A stretch of DNA of 64,000 bases from Acuticoccus mangrovi (GTDB lineage: Bacteria > Pseudomonadota > Alphaproteobacteria > Rhizobiales > Amorphaceae). A model generated the notes under the pieces. That model was not told the DNA's origin, searched no databases, and was given only the letters and a program-made list of their open reading frames with translations. The translations under genes were made by a program, and so were the position numbers. Within the stretch, counting starts at the first letter, position 1; each line of letters starts with the position of its first letter. The stretch is from the NCBI RefSeq assembly GCF_016411865.1, contig NZ_JAEKJA010000012.1, forward strand, positions 97,166 through 161,165. The letters are read 5' to 3'. Below are positions 44,452 to 55,300 of this stretch, piece by piece.

Positions 44452-47343
44452 ATGCATTCGCCGTTGCGAGACGCCGTCCAGGAAGCGACATACCGCTTCG
44501 AGGGTTTCGAGCTCCACGCATGCCGGCGACTGCTGACGCGCGACGGGACGCCCGTTCGAGTCGGCAGCCGGGCGATGGAGCTGCTGACGATCCTGGTCGA
44601 GCGCGCCGGCGAGACGGTCAGCAAGCAGCACCTCATGCAACGGGCGTGGCCGGACGTCTTCGTGCACGAGGACAATCTGAAGGTGAACATCGCCGGGCTG
44701 CGGCGCCTGCTGGACGGTGATCGCCGGACGAGCATGATCACCACCGTCCCGGGGCGCGGCTACCGCTTCGTCGCCGAGGTCCGGTCCGCTGCGACCGAGC
44801 CTCTGCCGCTCGCGACGCGGCATGCGGACGTCCTGCCGTCGGCGCCGCCGCTCGTCGGCCGCGCGGCGGACGTCGCCGCCGTCGCCGAGGGCCTCGTCCC
44901 CGGCGCCCTCGTCACCGTCGTCGGTTCCGGCGGCATCGGCAAGACCGTGGTCGCGATCGTCGCCGCCGGCCGCGTCCTTCCCGCGTTCGTCGATGGCGCC
45001 GCCTTCGTCGATCTCACCAAGGTCAACGATGGTGGGCTCGTCCCAACCGTCCTCGCTTCGGCGCTCGGCATCGGCGCGATCACGGACCCGCTGGCGAGCG
45101 TGATCCATGCCCTCAGAACACAGACGAAGCTGCTCATCGTCGACAACTGCGAGCATGTCCTGCCCACCGCCTCGGCGGTCGTCGACCAGCTCATCCGCGA
45201 CGTGCCGGGACTCGCAATCCTCGCGACGAGCCGTGAGCCGCTCGCCATCCGGGAGGAGCGCCTCCACCGGCTCGACGCGCTGCGGACCGCCCCGTCCGCG
45301 ACACACAGTGCGGCCGACGCGCTCTCCTATCCGGCCGTCGACCTGTTCGTGCGCCGCGCCGGCGAGCGCACCGGCTACGCCTTCACCGATGCCGACGCGG
45401 CGGTGGTCGCGGAGCTCTGCCGACGCATCGACGGCATCCCCCTCGCGATCGAGCTCGCGGCGACGCATACGGCGGCACGCACGGTCCGCGACGTCTTGGC
45501 GATGCTCGACGACCAGCTCCGCCTGTTGAGCGACGGGCCCAGACGATCGCCGCCACGCCAGCAAACGCTGCTCGCGACGCTCGACTGGAGCTACAATCTC
45601 CTGTCCGACGACGAGGCCGCCGTATTGGCAGCGCTCGCGGTCTTCATGGGTCGGTTCGACGCCGAGGCGGCTCTGGCGGTCGCTCCGCCGCATGTCGCAC
45701 CGCTGGCGGTGGTCGACGCGCTCGCCCGCCTCTGCGCCAAGTCTCTGCTCGTCCATGAGGTGCGGGACGGGGCGATCACCTATCGGCTCCTCGAAACGAC
45801 CCGCGCCTACTGCCTGGAGCGGCTCGCGCGCGGTGGTGAGCTCGCGACCGTCCGCCGACGCCACGCGGAGTACGTGTGCGAGCGCCTGGAGCGGGCGGCC
45901 GGCGAGTGGACGCAGCGGCGCGCCAGCGAGTGGGGTGCCGCGCACGGCCCGCTCCTCGACGACCTGCGGAGCGCCATCGCGTGGGCCGGACAGGGTGCGG
46001 ATCCCGCGCCGATGATCCGCCTGACGGTCGCGGGCTGCACGCTGTGGAACCACCTCTCCCAGCTCGGCGAGTGTCGTGATCATGCGGCGCGCGCGCTGGC
46101 GGCGATCGGCGCGGCGGGACTGGCCGGTTCCGCCACCGAGATGGCGCTGCAGGCCGCGCTCGCGAGCGCCACGATCTACACGCGCGGCCTCGTGCCGGAG
46201 GCGGCCGAGGCGTCGCAACGCGCGCTCGACCTCGCCGAGCATCTCGGCGACACCGAGACCGCCCTGCGCAGCCTCAAGACGCTCGCGACGAGCGACATTC
46301 TGACCGGCAATCCCCTGCGAGCGGTGGCCCGGCTCGAGCAGTTCGCCGACATCGCGACTGCCGACGACCGCTCCGCGCTGCCGGACGGCGAGCGGCTATT
46401 CGCCATCGCCGAATATTATCTCGGTCGGTTCGACAGCGCGCGACGGCGGCTCGAGCACCTCGCGACCGGGGCGCGGGACAGCGCCGGTGTCCGACCGACG
46501 CGGTTCGACATCGAGCGCGAGGGGGTCGTCGGATGTGCCCTCGCCACGGTCCAATGGCTGACGGGCTTCCCGGACACGGCGATGCGGACCGCCGCGCACG
46601 TGGTGGAGCGGGCGCTCCTGTCGGGGCACGACCTGTCGCTCAGCAACACCCTCGCGCTCGCCTGCCAGATCGGCCTGTGGAGCAGGCGATATGCGGAGGC
46701 CGAGCGATATTGCGAGATGCTCGGAGAGCTGAGGCCCGAGAGCAACGACATGTGGCGCCAGCCGCTGATGCTCTACGCGCGGGGCATCCTCGCCTGCGCC
46801 GATGGCGCATCCGAGGCGGGGGTCGATCTGATCCGGCAGAGCATCGCCGCGCACGAAAGCGCCAATCTCCTGGTGCGCACGGCGCACTATCTCGGCACCC
46901 TGGCGCTGGAGCTCGCGAACCTCGGCGAGATCGGAGAGGCCGACCGCACGGTCCAGGCCGCACTCGACCGCGCCGTCGCGCACAACGAGCACTGGTGCGT
47001 CCCGGAGCTCCTCCGGATCGAGGCGCTGGTGCGGCGACGGCAAAACCGCGCCGACGCTGCGGAGGCCGCTCTGTCGTCGGCGCTGTCGCGCGCCACCGAG
47101 ATGGGCGCCCTGTCGTGGCGGCTCCGCGCCGCCAACGATCTCGCTCGGCTCTGGCTGGACCGAGGTCGCACCGACGACGTGCGGCCCATGCTGTCGCCGA
47201 TCGTCGACGCCTTCACCGAAGGTTTCGAGGGCCCGGATCTCGTCGCCGCACGCGGGCTCATCTCCGATCGCATCCGCACCGAGCGTCGCGACGGGCGGAG
47301 ACCCCGCTCCGAGACGAGGAGCATCCGCTCGCTTCGCGGCTGA
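44452..47343 (+). CDS. Large regulator: winged helix, NB-ARC-like ATPase and TPR-like region
   Basis: A 963-residue regulator. Residues 14-107 are an OmpR/PhoB-type winged helix (LLTRDGTPVRVGSRAMELL, then TTVPGRGYRFVAEV). A P-loop GSGGIGKT at 158-165 and LLIVDNCEHV near 228 with the sensor ATSREPLAI make an NB-ARC/STAND-type ATPase; IDGIPLAIELAA is typical of the class. The second half is alpha-helical and TPR-like (EAAEASQRALDLAEHLGDT). Such proteins sense a ligand, oligomerise with ATP and switch transcription. ATG 44452 follows GGGGGAT; GTG 44335 is in frame but poorer. It probably controls the divergent ABM-flavoprotein pair. Confidence 0.88.
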   Translation: MHSPLRDAVQEATYRFEGFELHACRRLLTRDGTPVRVGSRAMELLTILVERAGETVSKQHLMQRAWPDVFVHEDNLKVNIAGLRRLLDGDRRTSMITTVPGRGYRFVAEVRSAATEPLPLATRHADVLPSAPPLVGRAADVAAVAEGLVPGALVTVVGSGGIGKTVVAIVAAGRVLPAFVDGAAFVDLTKVNDGGLVPTVLASALGIGAITDPLASVIHALRTQTKLLIVDNCEHVLPTASAVVDQLIRDVPGLAILATSREPLAIREERLHRLDALRTAPSATHSAADALSYPAVDLFVRRAGERTGYAFTDADAAVVAELCRRIDGIPLAIELAATHTAARTVRDVLAMLDDQLRLLSDGPRRSPPRQQTLLATLDWSYNLLSDDEAAVLAALAVFMGRFDAEAALAVAPPHVAPLAVVDALARLCAKSLLVHEVRDGAITYRLLETTRAYCLERLARGGELATVRRRHAEYVCERLERAAGEWTQRRASEWGAAHGPLLDDLRSAIAWAGQGADPAPMIRLTVAGCTLWNHLSQLGECRDHAARALAAIGAAGLAGSATEMALQAALASATIYTRGLVPEAAEASQRALDLAEHLGDTETALRSLKTLATSDILTGNPLRAVARLEQFADIATADDRSALPDGERLFAIAEYYLGRFDSARRRLEHLATGARDSAGVRPTRFDIEREGVVGCALATVQWLTGFPDTAMRTAAHVVERALLSGHDLSLSNTLALACQIGLWSRRYAEAERYCEMLGELRPESNDMWRQPLMLYARGILACADGASEAGVDLIRQSIAAHESANLLVRTAHYLGTLALELANLGEIGEADRTVQAALDRAVAHNEHWCVPELLRIEALVRRRQNRADAAEAALSSALSRATEMGALSWRLRAANDLARLWLDRGRTDDVRPMLSPIVDAFTEGFEGPDLVAARGLISDRIRTERRDGRRPRSETRSIRSLRG

Positions 47344-47701
47344 GCCCGTCGACAACCCGGTCACGTTCTCGCCGCGGCCGGCGGGAGCGGCGATGACATG
47401 GCTTCCGCCCTTTGCGAGGGCCGCATCGAGCGCCTCCACCGCAGTCACAGGCCGAACTTGGAAAACCGAGCCGATCGAAGCTGCCGACCAAAGTGCGGAG
47501 GCGGCAGCTCGGAAGAATGGTGCCGCGGAGAGAGCGGTGTCGCGTCCGTTCCCCGGTGCGCCGTCGGCAGCTCCGGCGCAACACTACGGAGGGTCGTGGC
47601 GCTTTTCGCGCTCGGCGCACGAAGCATTCGGAGCCCGCTCCGACCGTCAAACGGAGTTGCGCGGAGCTCGAAGGCGTAGTCGAGCCGCGCCGCATCGGCC
47701 C
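47344..47701. other. 358-base gap between convergent genes, nothing recognised
   Basis: It lies between the regulator stop and the metallopeptidase stop. Short open frames on both strands have no family resemblance and look like by-products of high G+C. No T-tailed hairpin was found. Confidence 0.5.
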
Positions 47702-49519
47702 CTACCCGCCTGCGCTCACCTTGAACCCACCCGAGCACAGCAGCGACCTGAAGTCGTCATCGACCACGTACTCGCCGACGGCCTCGTCGAACCGCAGCCA
47801 GCCCGCCGCGATGGCACGCTGAGCATACTCCGTCTCCCTGTCGAAACGGTTCTGCGAATCACCCCTCTGCCAGACGATCAGCTTCGGCGTTCCGCTGGCA
47901 TCGAGGATCAGCGTGCTGCCGCTCACCAGACGCACCGTGCTCGCTGTGCCGCCGACCGGAACGGCGCGGTCCTGAACGATCTCGGCGATGATCTCGAAGT
48001 CGATGAGGCCGCCTGGGCCCGTCCGCAACGTCGGACGCAGCGATTCTACCCGCGGCGGCGAGAAGCCGTCGCCGGCCGGGCGCAGGCGCAGGGCGGCCCA
48101 GAGGTTCGGATCGGCCTCGATCGCCAGCGCCAGCGCGCGGGCCTGGCGGCGAATCTCCCTGGCCGAGCGCGGCGACGTCGGGTTGGCGACGAAGCGCAGG
48201 TCCGCGAGGGCGAGGCCCGGAATCGGGTAGAGAGGAATGTCCGGAAGGTCCCACGCGAGAGCACGGTCCGAGACCACGTCGATCTCAGGTGGGTAGATGC
48301 CCCGGCGGCGGAAGGCGTCGACGATGTCCTCGCGGTAGCCGAGCTCGTCGGCCGGCACGAGGATGCGGTCCGCGGTGACCAGCGCCCGCAGATAGTCGGA
48401 GAAATTGATCGACGCCGGGGGACAGTAGTCGATCGCACGCACGCACATCGCCAGATAGTGCCGGGCGGTGCGGGTCGTGAGATCCGCGATCTGCCGTGCG
48501 AGATAGTTGCGCACGGTGGGCCCCGTCCCGGCGGCGAGCTCAGCCAGCGGCCGCGCCCGCCGCCTGAGGGAGCGCATGAAGGCCTCGAACACCGCCGACG
48601 CCAAAAGGCCGCCGCGGGCGTGCGGCTCGTGCTCCCCGTCCCACAGGCCGACATAGCGCGGCAGCTGGGCTTCCTCGGCGCGCCCGGCGGTCGTCCATTC
48701 CACGTCGAGCGTACGCAGGCCCGACTGGCGGATCAGTGCGCCGAGCTCCGGCGCCAGCGAGATCAGCCGCGCGTCGGCGAGAATGTCCCGCTCCGTCGCC
48801 CCCATCAGATGCTCGACGTAGCCCGGGCGGCGGAAGCGCGACAGGAGCGCCACGATGTCCGCGAACGCTTCATGGAAGGCGAGAACGTCGGGGTTCACGG
48901 GACGATCGAAGCCCGGCCTCAGCCCGTCGAGCAAGGCATGCGTCACCTCGTGCACGACGACGTCGCTGGACAGAGCGGTGAAGCGGATGAGCCGGGCATC
49001 GGCCCGCTCGTGGTCCGGGCCCGCGCCGGAAAAGCCGAAGCAGATCTCACCGGCGCGGCGGTCGTAGTAGGCGTTGAGATCGTCGAAGGCGAACGGCGCC
49101 AGGGAGAGCGGCGGGTAGTGCCCCTCGCGCCAGAAGCCCCAGGCGACCGGACGGCCGAGAGCCATGCGGAACGCCTCGTAGGTCTCCATGGCGACGAGAT
49201 AGGCGTTGCGGCAGTGGCTCTCCGGATCGCCTTGATCGAAGCGAAAGTCCTCCATCCGGTCGAGGTCGGGAAAGCTGCGCATCAAGTGCGTGCGGCGGTC
49301 CACCGCGTCGACGGCGAAGAGCCCGCCGGCCGGCCCCGGCATCAGCCTTTCGTAGGGCACGGTGATCGAGGAGAGCGCCGCTTCCGACATGCGCAGCGAG
49401 GGGTCGACGGTGAACACCTCGCCGCGCCGCAGACGGCGCGGCACGTTGCCCGAGATCGCGTAGCAGGCGGCGTCGAGACCAGCCTCGCGTACCACGTTGT
49501 CGGAAATCTCGACCTGCAT
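47702..49519 (-). CDS. Thermolysin-like (gluzincin) metallopeptidase domain protein
   Basis: A 605-residue protein. VVVHEVTHALLDGLRPGF carries H-E-x-x-H at residues 190-194 and AFHEAFADIVALL places a Glu at 217, the zinc arrangement of M4-like peptidases, where the third ligand sits in N/H-E-x-x-S/A-D. RHYLAMCVRAIDYCPPASINF near residue 370 is like the helical domain of such proteins, where a His normally helps catalysis. There is no signal peptide, so it should be cytoplasmic, unlike most thermolysins. The last 200 residues are of unknown type. AGGTGG precedes ATG 49519; it lies 8 bases after the caspase-like gene, so the two are one unit. Confidence 0.75.
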   Translation of the reverse strand: MQVEISDNVVREAGLDAACYAISGNVPRRLRRGEVFTVDPSLRMSEAALSSITVPYERLMPGPAGGLFAVDAVDRRTHLMRSFPDLDRMEDFRFDQGDPESHCRNAYLVAMETYEAFRMALGRPVAWGFWREGHYPPLSLAPFAFDDLNAYYDRRAGEICFGFSGAGPDHERADARLIRFTALSSDVVVHEVTHALLDGLRPGFDRPVNPDVLAFHEAFADIVALLSRFRRPGYVEHLMGATERDILADARLISLAPELGALIRQSGLRTLDVEWTTAGRAEEAQLPRYVGLWDGEHEPHARGGLLASAVFEAFMRSLRRRARPLAELAAGTGPTVRNYLARQIADLTTRTARHYLAMCVRAIDYCPPASINFSDYLRALVTADRILVPADELGYREDIVDAFRRRGIYPPEIDVVSDRALAWDLPDIPLYPIPGLALADLRFVANPTSPRSAREIRRQARALALAIEADPNLWAALRLRPAGDGFSPPRVESLRPTLRTGPGGLIDFEIIAEIVQDRAVPVGGTASTVRLVSGSTLILDASGTPKLIVWQRGDSQNRFDRETEYAQRAIAAGWLRFDEAVGEYVVDDDFRSLLCSGGFKVSAGG

Positions 49520-49527
49520 GGCGCCAC

Positions 49528-52149
49528 CTAGCTCAACAGGAGGAAGGATTCCGACTCTGCCGAGCTGCGGCAGGACAGCGTGCAGATTTGGTCTTGTCCT
49601 CGCGTCAACCGGGTCACCTCAGCGCAGAATTGCGCATTAGAGAGCTGAGTGCCGCGGGCGATCACCGACAGCGCCGCGCGAGTGAAGACGCCGAGCGGCT
49701 CCGGCCCGTTCTCATGCGCAGTCCCGAAGAAGTCGCAGGCGCTGACGAGCACGTGATTGGCGTTTTCGTAGCCCACAGAGCGCCCGCCCGGCGACACCAG
49801 GTGGCGCTTTGCGCGGTTGCGACGCGGGCCCGCGATCGTCACCGGGCCAACCGAGCGCACCCGCGAGCTACCGAAGCTGGCGAGCGGGGACAGCTTCGTC
49901 GCCGTGCCGGAAAAGCAGCTGTCCAAAAGGACGAGGAGCGACGCGTCCGGATCGAGCGCCGACAGGATGTCGCCGATGCGATCGTCGCGCAGGATGGCCG
50001 TCGCCCGGTCGGTGTCGTTACCGAGGATCGCCTGATCCTGCTCACGCTCTCCTTCGTCCCCGCTGGTGTCGAACACCGGCGCGCCGTGGCCGGAATAGTG
50101 CCAGATGAGTTTGTCCTGCGGCCGGGCGGAGGCGATGAAATCGGTCAGGTAGGTCTCGATGTCTGCCCTCCGCAGTGCGTCGGCCGCCACCTTCTGGATC
50201 ACTTGGACGGATGGGCGCTCTTTCGTGATCGCGGCCACCCATTCGTTGGAATCGTTGACGCATCCGTGCAGTCGGATCGAGCCCGCGTAGTCGTCGATCC
50301 CGATGCTGAGGAGGCGTATCGCCGCCCCGCGCGCCTGCGCCGGGACCGTCGCGCGCGCGCTCGGTGGTGGCGGCGCGGACGCCTCACGCACGGCCGCCAG
50401 CAACGTCGACAGCTCCTCCGGCATCCGGTCCGTCGCACCCGCCCGGTCGGAAAGTCTGCGGGCCGCGGCCGGGAAGGGCTCGAGGTCATCGCCCGGATCA
50501 TTGCTCGGATCGCAGATCATCTGGACCACCGAGGACATCGTCGCCGGGTCGTTGTCGAAGTCGCCGTGCGTGGTCGCGTGGGAACTGAGACGGCGCGACG
50601 TGCCGGGCTGGGTCGGCGACAGGACCAGCGCCTCGCGCAGGTCGTCGAACGGCGCCTCCAGGAGGTCGAGGAGATCGGGGTCGTCGGCGAGGTCCTTGTG
50701 CAGCCCGCAAAGGGGCTCGCCGAACGAACGCTCGAAGCCCCGGCTCACGAGGTAGAGCAGCGACTTGCCGTACACGTCGCGCACCGTATCGTCGCGCTCG
50801 GCGGTATCGGTCATAGTGTAGATGCGCAGCTTCGGTGACGCGGCCAGCGCAGCCAGCGTGGTTCTGAGAAGCTGCGTGGTCGCGGCCGGCGCCAAGAGCT
50901 GCACCGAGGCCGTTTTGATGCCCTCCGCCTCGAGGCGCTGCAGGAAATGAAGGTGGAGGATCGCACCCGCGCTGTGGCCAACGAGGTGCAGCGGCTGCCG
51001 GGTGTCGGCGCGGGCGTCGCCGAACATCTTGGCGAGCAGCGTCAGTCCGTGCGCATCGCCGGCGGCGGACGCGAGCCGGGCGGCGGCCTTCATCGTGCCC
51101 CAGATGTCGGTCGCGGTGGCGTGCACCAGCCGCTCCACGGCACTGTCTCGCAGTTCGCTCAGCGTATCGCGGGCGCCCCACGCGCCGACGCCGACGGCGG
51201 CGCCGATGAGATCGACCAACGTCGAAGCGAGGTCGCTCTCCCAGACGACGAAGATCGGATAGACGCCGTTCGCCAGCCACCACGGGGTGGTGATGCGCGC
51301 CTGCTCGACCGCCGCACGCTCGCCGGTAAGACCGCCGTGCGCGTAGATCGCGATCGGCATTCCGGCCCCCACGGCTTTGCCAACGATGCGCTTGACGTCG
51401 CTCGCAGAGGTGCGGATCGCCCCGCCGGACGACAGCGCCCCCATCCTGAGGTTCACCACGTGGTTGGCAAGGTCTACCGGCGCCAGCGCCGAAGGCCGTC
51501 GGGTGGCGGCTCGCCGCACGACGCGAGGCCCCTCCCCCAACCCCGGCATCCGCGCGGCAAACCACTGCAAAGTCGCATCCACGACGCTCGTACGCTCGAG
51601 CTCGACCGTCTTCCCGTCGAGCTTACCCAACGCCGCCTTCAGATCGGCACGCGGCAGGCACTTCGGCAGCTCGTTGCCCCGGCGAGAACCGCTTCGCTGG
51701 TTGCCGAGCGGGTCTTCACCCGTCAGCGCCTGCTGCCCGAAGAGGATCTCCGCGACCGCGTTCAGCACCGCGCCGTTGGCCCCCTCGTCCGGCTCGTAGT
51801 CAGCGATGCCGATCTCGAGCCGCGGCTGCACCTTCGCGTTGCGCACGATGGCTCGGTCGAAGTGACAACACAGGGCGACCCAGCCGTTCGGCATCACCAC
51901 CAGGTGGAACCGCTCACCCTCGCTCCCAAACGCAACGCGGTCGAGATCGGCGAGATATTCCTGGGCGGCCGCGTAGGAGCCGGCCATTTCGACGCGATCG
52001 TCGAACGAGCGCACCCGGTCGGAGCGTCCAATCAGGGTGACATTCGTGTGCGACGGCAGCGCCGTGACGAACGCGCCCGCCCGCGCGAAGAACTGCTCGA
52101 TCTCCCGCGGACCGCGCATGATCGGATAATCGTTGTCGAAGATCGGCAT
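49528..52149 (-). CDS. Caspase-like (C14) protease fused to alpha/beta-hydrolase-like region
   Basis: An 873-residue protein. The C-terminal part (about 605-870) is a caspase-fold domain: LLSIGIDDYAGSIRLHGCVND, catalytic His688 in IWHYSGHGAP and Cys745 in LLDSCFSGTAT, both present. The middle (about 265-480) looks like an alpha/beta hydrolase, with IYAHGGLTGERAA (His271, oxyanion-type HGG) and LHLVGHSAGAIL (Ser393 in G-x-S-x-G). The N-terminal 230 residues are unassigned. No signal peptide or membrane segment is seen. Bacterial caspase homologues often take part in regulated proteolysis or defence, frequently with other enzymatic domains, but this combination with a hydrolase is not one I can name. 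It is divergent from the multicopper protein gene. Confidence 0.8.
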   Translation of the reverse strand: MPIFDNDYPIMRGPREIEQFFARAGAFVTALPSHTNVTLIGRSDRVRSFDDRVEMAGSYAAAQEYLADLDRVAFGSEGERFHLVVMPNGWVALCCHFDRAIVRNAKVQPRLEIGIADYEPDEGANGAVLNAVAEILFGQQALTGEDPLGNQRSGSRRGNELPKCLPRADLKAALGKLDGKTVELERTSVVDATLQWFAARMPGLGEGPRVVRRAATRRPSALAPVDLANHVVNLRMGALSSGGAIRTSASDVKRIVGKAVGAGMPIAIYAHGGLTGERAAVEQARITTPWWLANGVYPIFVVWESDLASTLVDLIGAAVGVGAWGARDTLSELRDSAVERLVHATATDIWGTMKAAARLASAAGDAHGLTLLAKMFGDARADTRQPLHLVGHSAGAILHLHFLQRLEAEGIKTASVQLLAPAATTQLLRTTLAALAASPKLRIYTMTDTAERDDTVRDVYGKSLLYLVSRGFERSFGEPLCGLHKDLADDPDLLDLLEAPFDDLREALVLSPTQPGTSRRLSSHATTHGDFDNDPATMSSVVQMICDPSNDPGDDLEPFPAAARRLSDRAGATDRMPEELSTLLAAVREASAPPPPSARATVPAQARGAAIRLLSIGIDDYAGSIRLHGCVNDSNEWVAAITKERPSVQVIQKVAADALRRADIETYLTDFIASARPQDKLIWHYSGHGAPVFDTSGDEGEREQDQAILGNDTDRATAILRDDRIGDILSALDPDASLLVLLDSCFSGTATKLSPLASFGSSRVRSVGPVTIAGPRRNRAKRHLVSPGGRSVGYENANHVLVSACDFFGTAHENGPEPLGVFTRAALSVIARGTQLSNAQFCAEVTRLTRGQDQICTLSCRSSAESESFLLLS

Positions 52150-52332
52150 CGCAAAGCCTTGTCGATCGGCAAACTGAAAAATATGACCAAAATATCTGCC
52201 GCAGCGGGCACCCCATCGGGGCGGATAAGATCGCGCACTCGTTGCGCGACTTCAACCAGTCTGTTAGCCTGGCACTGAATTTTTGTTTTCTGCGTAGTGA
52301 CGACTTTTTTATAAGGCTATAGGACGGGCTCG
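52150..52332. promoter_or_regulatory. Divergent promoter region of the protease pair and the multicopper operon
   Basis: This 183-base gap must hold both promoters. It is AT-rich near both ends (AAAAATATGACCAAAATAT near 52175; a TTTTTGTTTTC run, then TTTTTTATAAGG near 52308). TATAAG just before the multicopper gene is a possible -10, but the upstream TTGTTT is about 21 bases away, so assignment is weak. AGGACGGG at 52321-52328 serves as its ribosome site. Confidence 0.4.
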
Positions 52333-55300
52333 ATGTCTAACCGTGCTCGGTTTGCTTCATTTTGCATATTCGCAATCATGCTTCTCGGGGTGGCACGTTC
52401 GCCGGCCGAGGCTACCGACTTCTGCAAATTCAACGCGGCGGACTTTTCGGAGCTGGCGTCGAGCCGGCGCACGACGCATCGCGTGATCTGCGCCGACGTC
52501 GCGGCGCTCGACCAGATGTTGGTGTACAACCGCTTCGGCTCGCACAACCCCTTCGGCATGATCTTCGCGTTGACCCGTGATCTCGTTTCCGTGGACGAGA
52601 AGGCTGCCGACGGCGTCGACGACATTACCGAATTCACCGCCGAAACGTGCGACTCCGACCTCGGCACCCACGCTCAACCGGGCACGATGACGCCAGGGCG
52701 GGTACGCCTCCGCAACTGCAAGCGGCCGCGCCCGCTGACTCTGCGCGCCAACGTCGGCGACGTTCTTCACGTTCGCGTCCGCAATCTGCTGCGCCGCCCC
52801 GCCTGGGACGATGCCGGCGACCGGCCGGGATACAGCGAAACATTCTGCCGGCAGGGGCGGCCCGGCGCTGAGCTGAACGGCGCACCGGAGGATGGCTGGC
52901 TGTGGCGCACGATCGTCCGGCCGTTCGTCTCCGAAGGCGAGAAGCACGGCGAGGACATCGTCGAGGAGCGCGGCGACCGGCTGATCGCCGCCGTGTGCGA
53001 GACGGGCTCGCAAGCCAAGCCGACCGAGCTGTCGGCCGAGGCCGCCGACTGGCCGCGCACCCGCGGCATCTCATTCGTCATCGACGGGCTGCGCCCGGTG
53101 AAGGATCCCGACACGGGTCGGGTCGACGAGGTGTGCCTCGGCCTCGACCAGGTGCATCCCGGTGAGCCGCCGGTCGACTGCTACTGGCACGCCGAGCGGG
53201 AGGGACCGTTCTTCATCAACTCACTCGCCGCCCCCGCCGGCGGAGAGGGCGACGGCGGTTCGCTGGTGCACGGCCTCTTCGGCAGCCTCGCCGTCGAGCC
53301 GCAACCCGAAGACGCGGAGACGTCGACACAATGGTATCGCAGCCAAACCTCGCGCGCCGCCTTCGACGGGGCGTGGAGCAAAGCGACCAGCGCCACCAAC
53401 CCGCACGCCCGTGCCGGCGCGCTGAACTACGAGGCGATCCACGCGGACACCGGCCTACCGATCCTCAACCTGCTGCACCGGCTTGGCGGCGAGCGGTACG
53501 AGCTCGTCCACAACGAGCTGAACGCCATCATCGCGCCGCCGCACGATGTGGCCTTCCGTGAGTTCACCGTGGTCTTCCACGACGAGCTGAAGACCTTCTA
53601 CACCCGCAACTTCAAGGAGCTCGGCCGCTTCGACCAACTCGCCGGCGTGCGCGACGGGTTCGCGATCAACTACGGCGCCAGCGGTCTTGGCGCGATGATC
53701 ATCGCCAATCGCAAGGGCATCGGCCCGGCGGCCGACTGCATGGAGTGTCTCTACGAAGAATTCTTCCTGGAGAGCTGGGCAAACGGCGACCCGGCGTTGC
53801 TGGAGAGTTATTCCAACGACCCGTCGAACGTCCACCATTCCTACCTGAACGACCCGATCGTCTTCCGGAACTACCACGCCGGGCCGAAGGAGACACACGT
53901 CTTCCACCTGCACGCGCATCAGTGGTTTTCGGGCAACGACAGCGGCCGCAGCGCCTACCTCGACTCGCAGACCGTCGCACCGCGGCAGGGCTTCACTTAC
54001 GAGGTCTACCATGGCGGCCTGCGCTACTACAGCGAGGACGGAGGTGGCGATAAGGGCAAGGGGTGGTGGCAGTCGCTGGGGTCGGGCAACCGCAACCGCA
54101 CCATCGGCGATTCCATCTTCCACTGCCACCTCTACCCGCACTTCGCGCAAGGCATGTGGGAGCTGTGGCGGGTACACGACGTTCTGGAGGACGGCCAGCG
54201 CCGCCTGCCAGACGGCCAAGCCGAGCCCGGCCTTTCGGTGGATCTGTTGAAGCGCGACGAGCGCGGGCTGGTGGCACCGACGATGTCTCGTACCGGCAGC
54301 GTCGACAGCGATGGCCGCTACGTCGAAAACGCGCCGGGGACGCCGATTCCGGCGCTGATCCCCTTGCCCGGCATCGCGGCGCCGCTGCTTCCCACCTACA
54401 CCACGGACACGGTCTCCCGCGAGGCCGCCGTCCTCGGCTACCCGTTCTTCATCGCCGGGGAGGCCGGCCACCGCGCGCCGCAGGCGCCCAACGATATCGC
54501 CCGCGCTCAGGGCACCGACGGCAAGGACGGCTCGAAGGGTAGCTGGCTCGACGGCGGATTGCCGCGCCACGTCGTGCTCGACCGGACCGAGCGCGAACTG
54601 GGCGTTACGGCGGAAACCGGCGACCTCGCCATCGACGACACGACCAGCCCCGCGGACCGCCGGCGCGTCGAGGACACGCTGTACCGGCTCACCGCCAAGA
54701 TGCTGGCGCTCGGCGACTTCTCCTCCAAGCTGACATCGGCGCGGATCGAGGTCCTCGACAACGGCGGCGAGCCGCAGGAGCGCGCCGCCATGGGGTTCCA
54801 CCACAACGGCGTGGGCGAGGCTCCGCTGGCCCTCGTCAAAGCCGACGGTACCGCAAGCACGTTCGACACCAGCGGCAAGGGCTACACGAGCTTCGACCCG
54901 CAGGCACCGGCCGAGAAGGCACCGCATCGCTTCGCCGTGAACGGTGCACCCCCTAAGCCCGGCGCCCCCTTCGCCGATCCGTGCGGCGCGCCCGACGGCT
55001 ATGCCGGCACGACGACGGAGCGGCGCTTCGTTCCCGGCGACAGGACAAGAATGGAGGCGTACACCGACCAGTTCGTCAAAGGACTCGATGGGCTGGAGCA
55101 GACTTTCGTCACCGATCCCGCCATGATCGGCTTCCGCCGCTACGCCGCGTCGGCGGTACAGGTCGACATCGTCACCAACCGCGCCGGCTGGCACGACCCG
55201 CAGGGGCGCATCAACGTCCTAACCGCGGACTCCAACACCTATAAGAACCGCGGCCCCAGCGCACGCGAGGAGCCGTTCTTCTTCCGCGCCTACTCCGGCG

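Noticed and set aside
47393..49531. A 712-codon open frame antisense to the metallopeptidase
   Set aside because: Considered because the metallopeptidase is itself unusual, but the HEVTH...HEAFAD pattern and ribosome site support the minus-strand gene.
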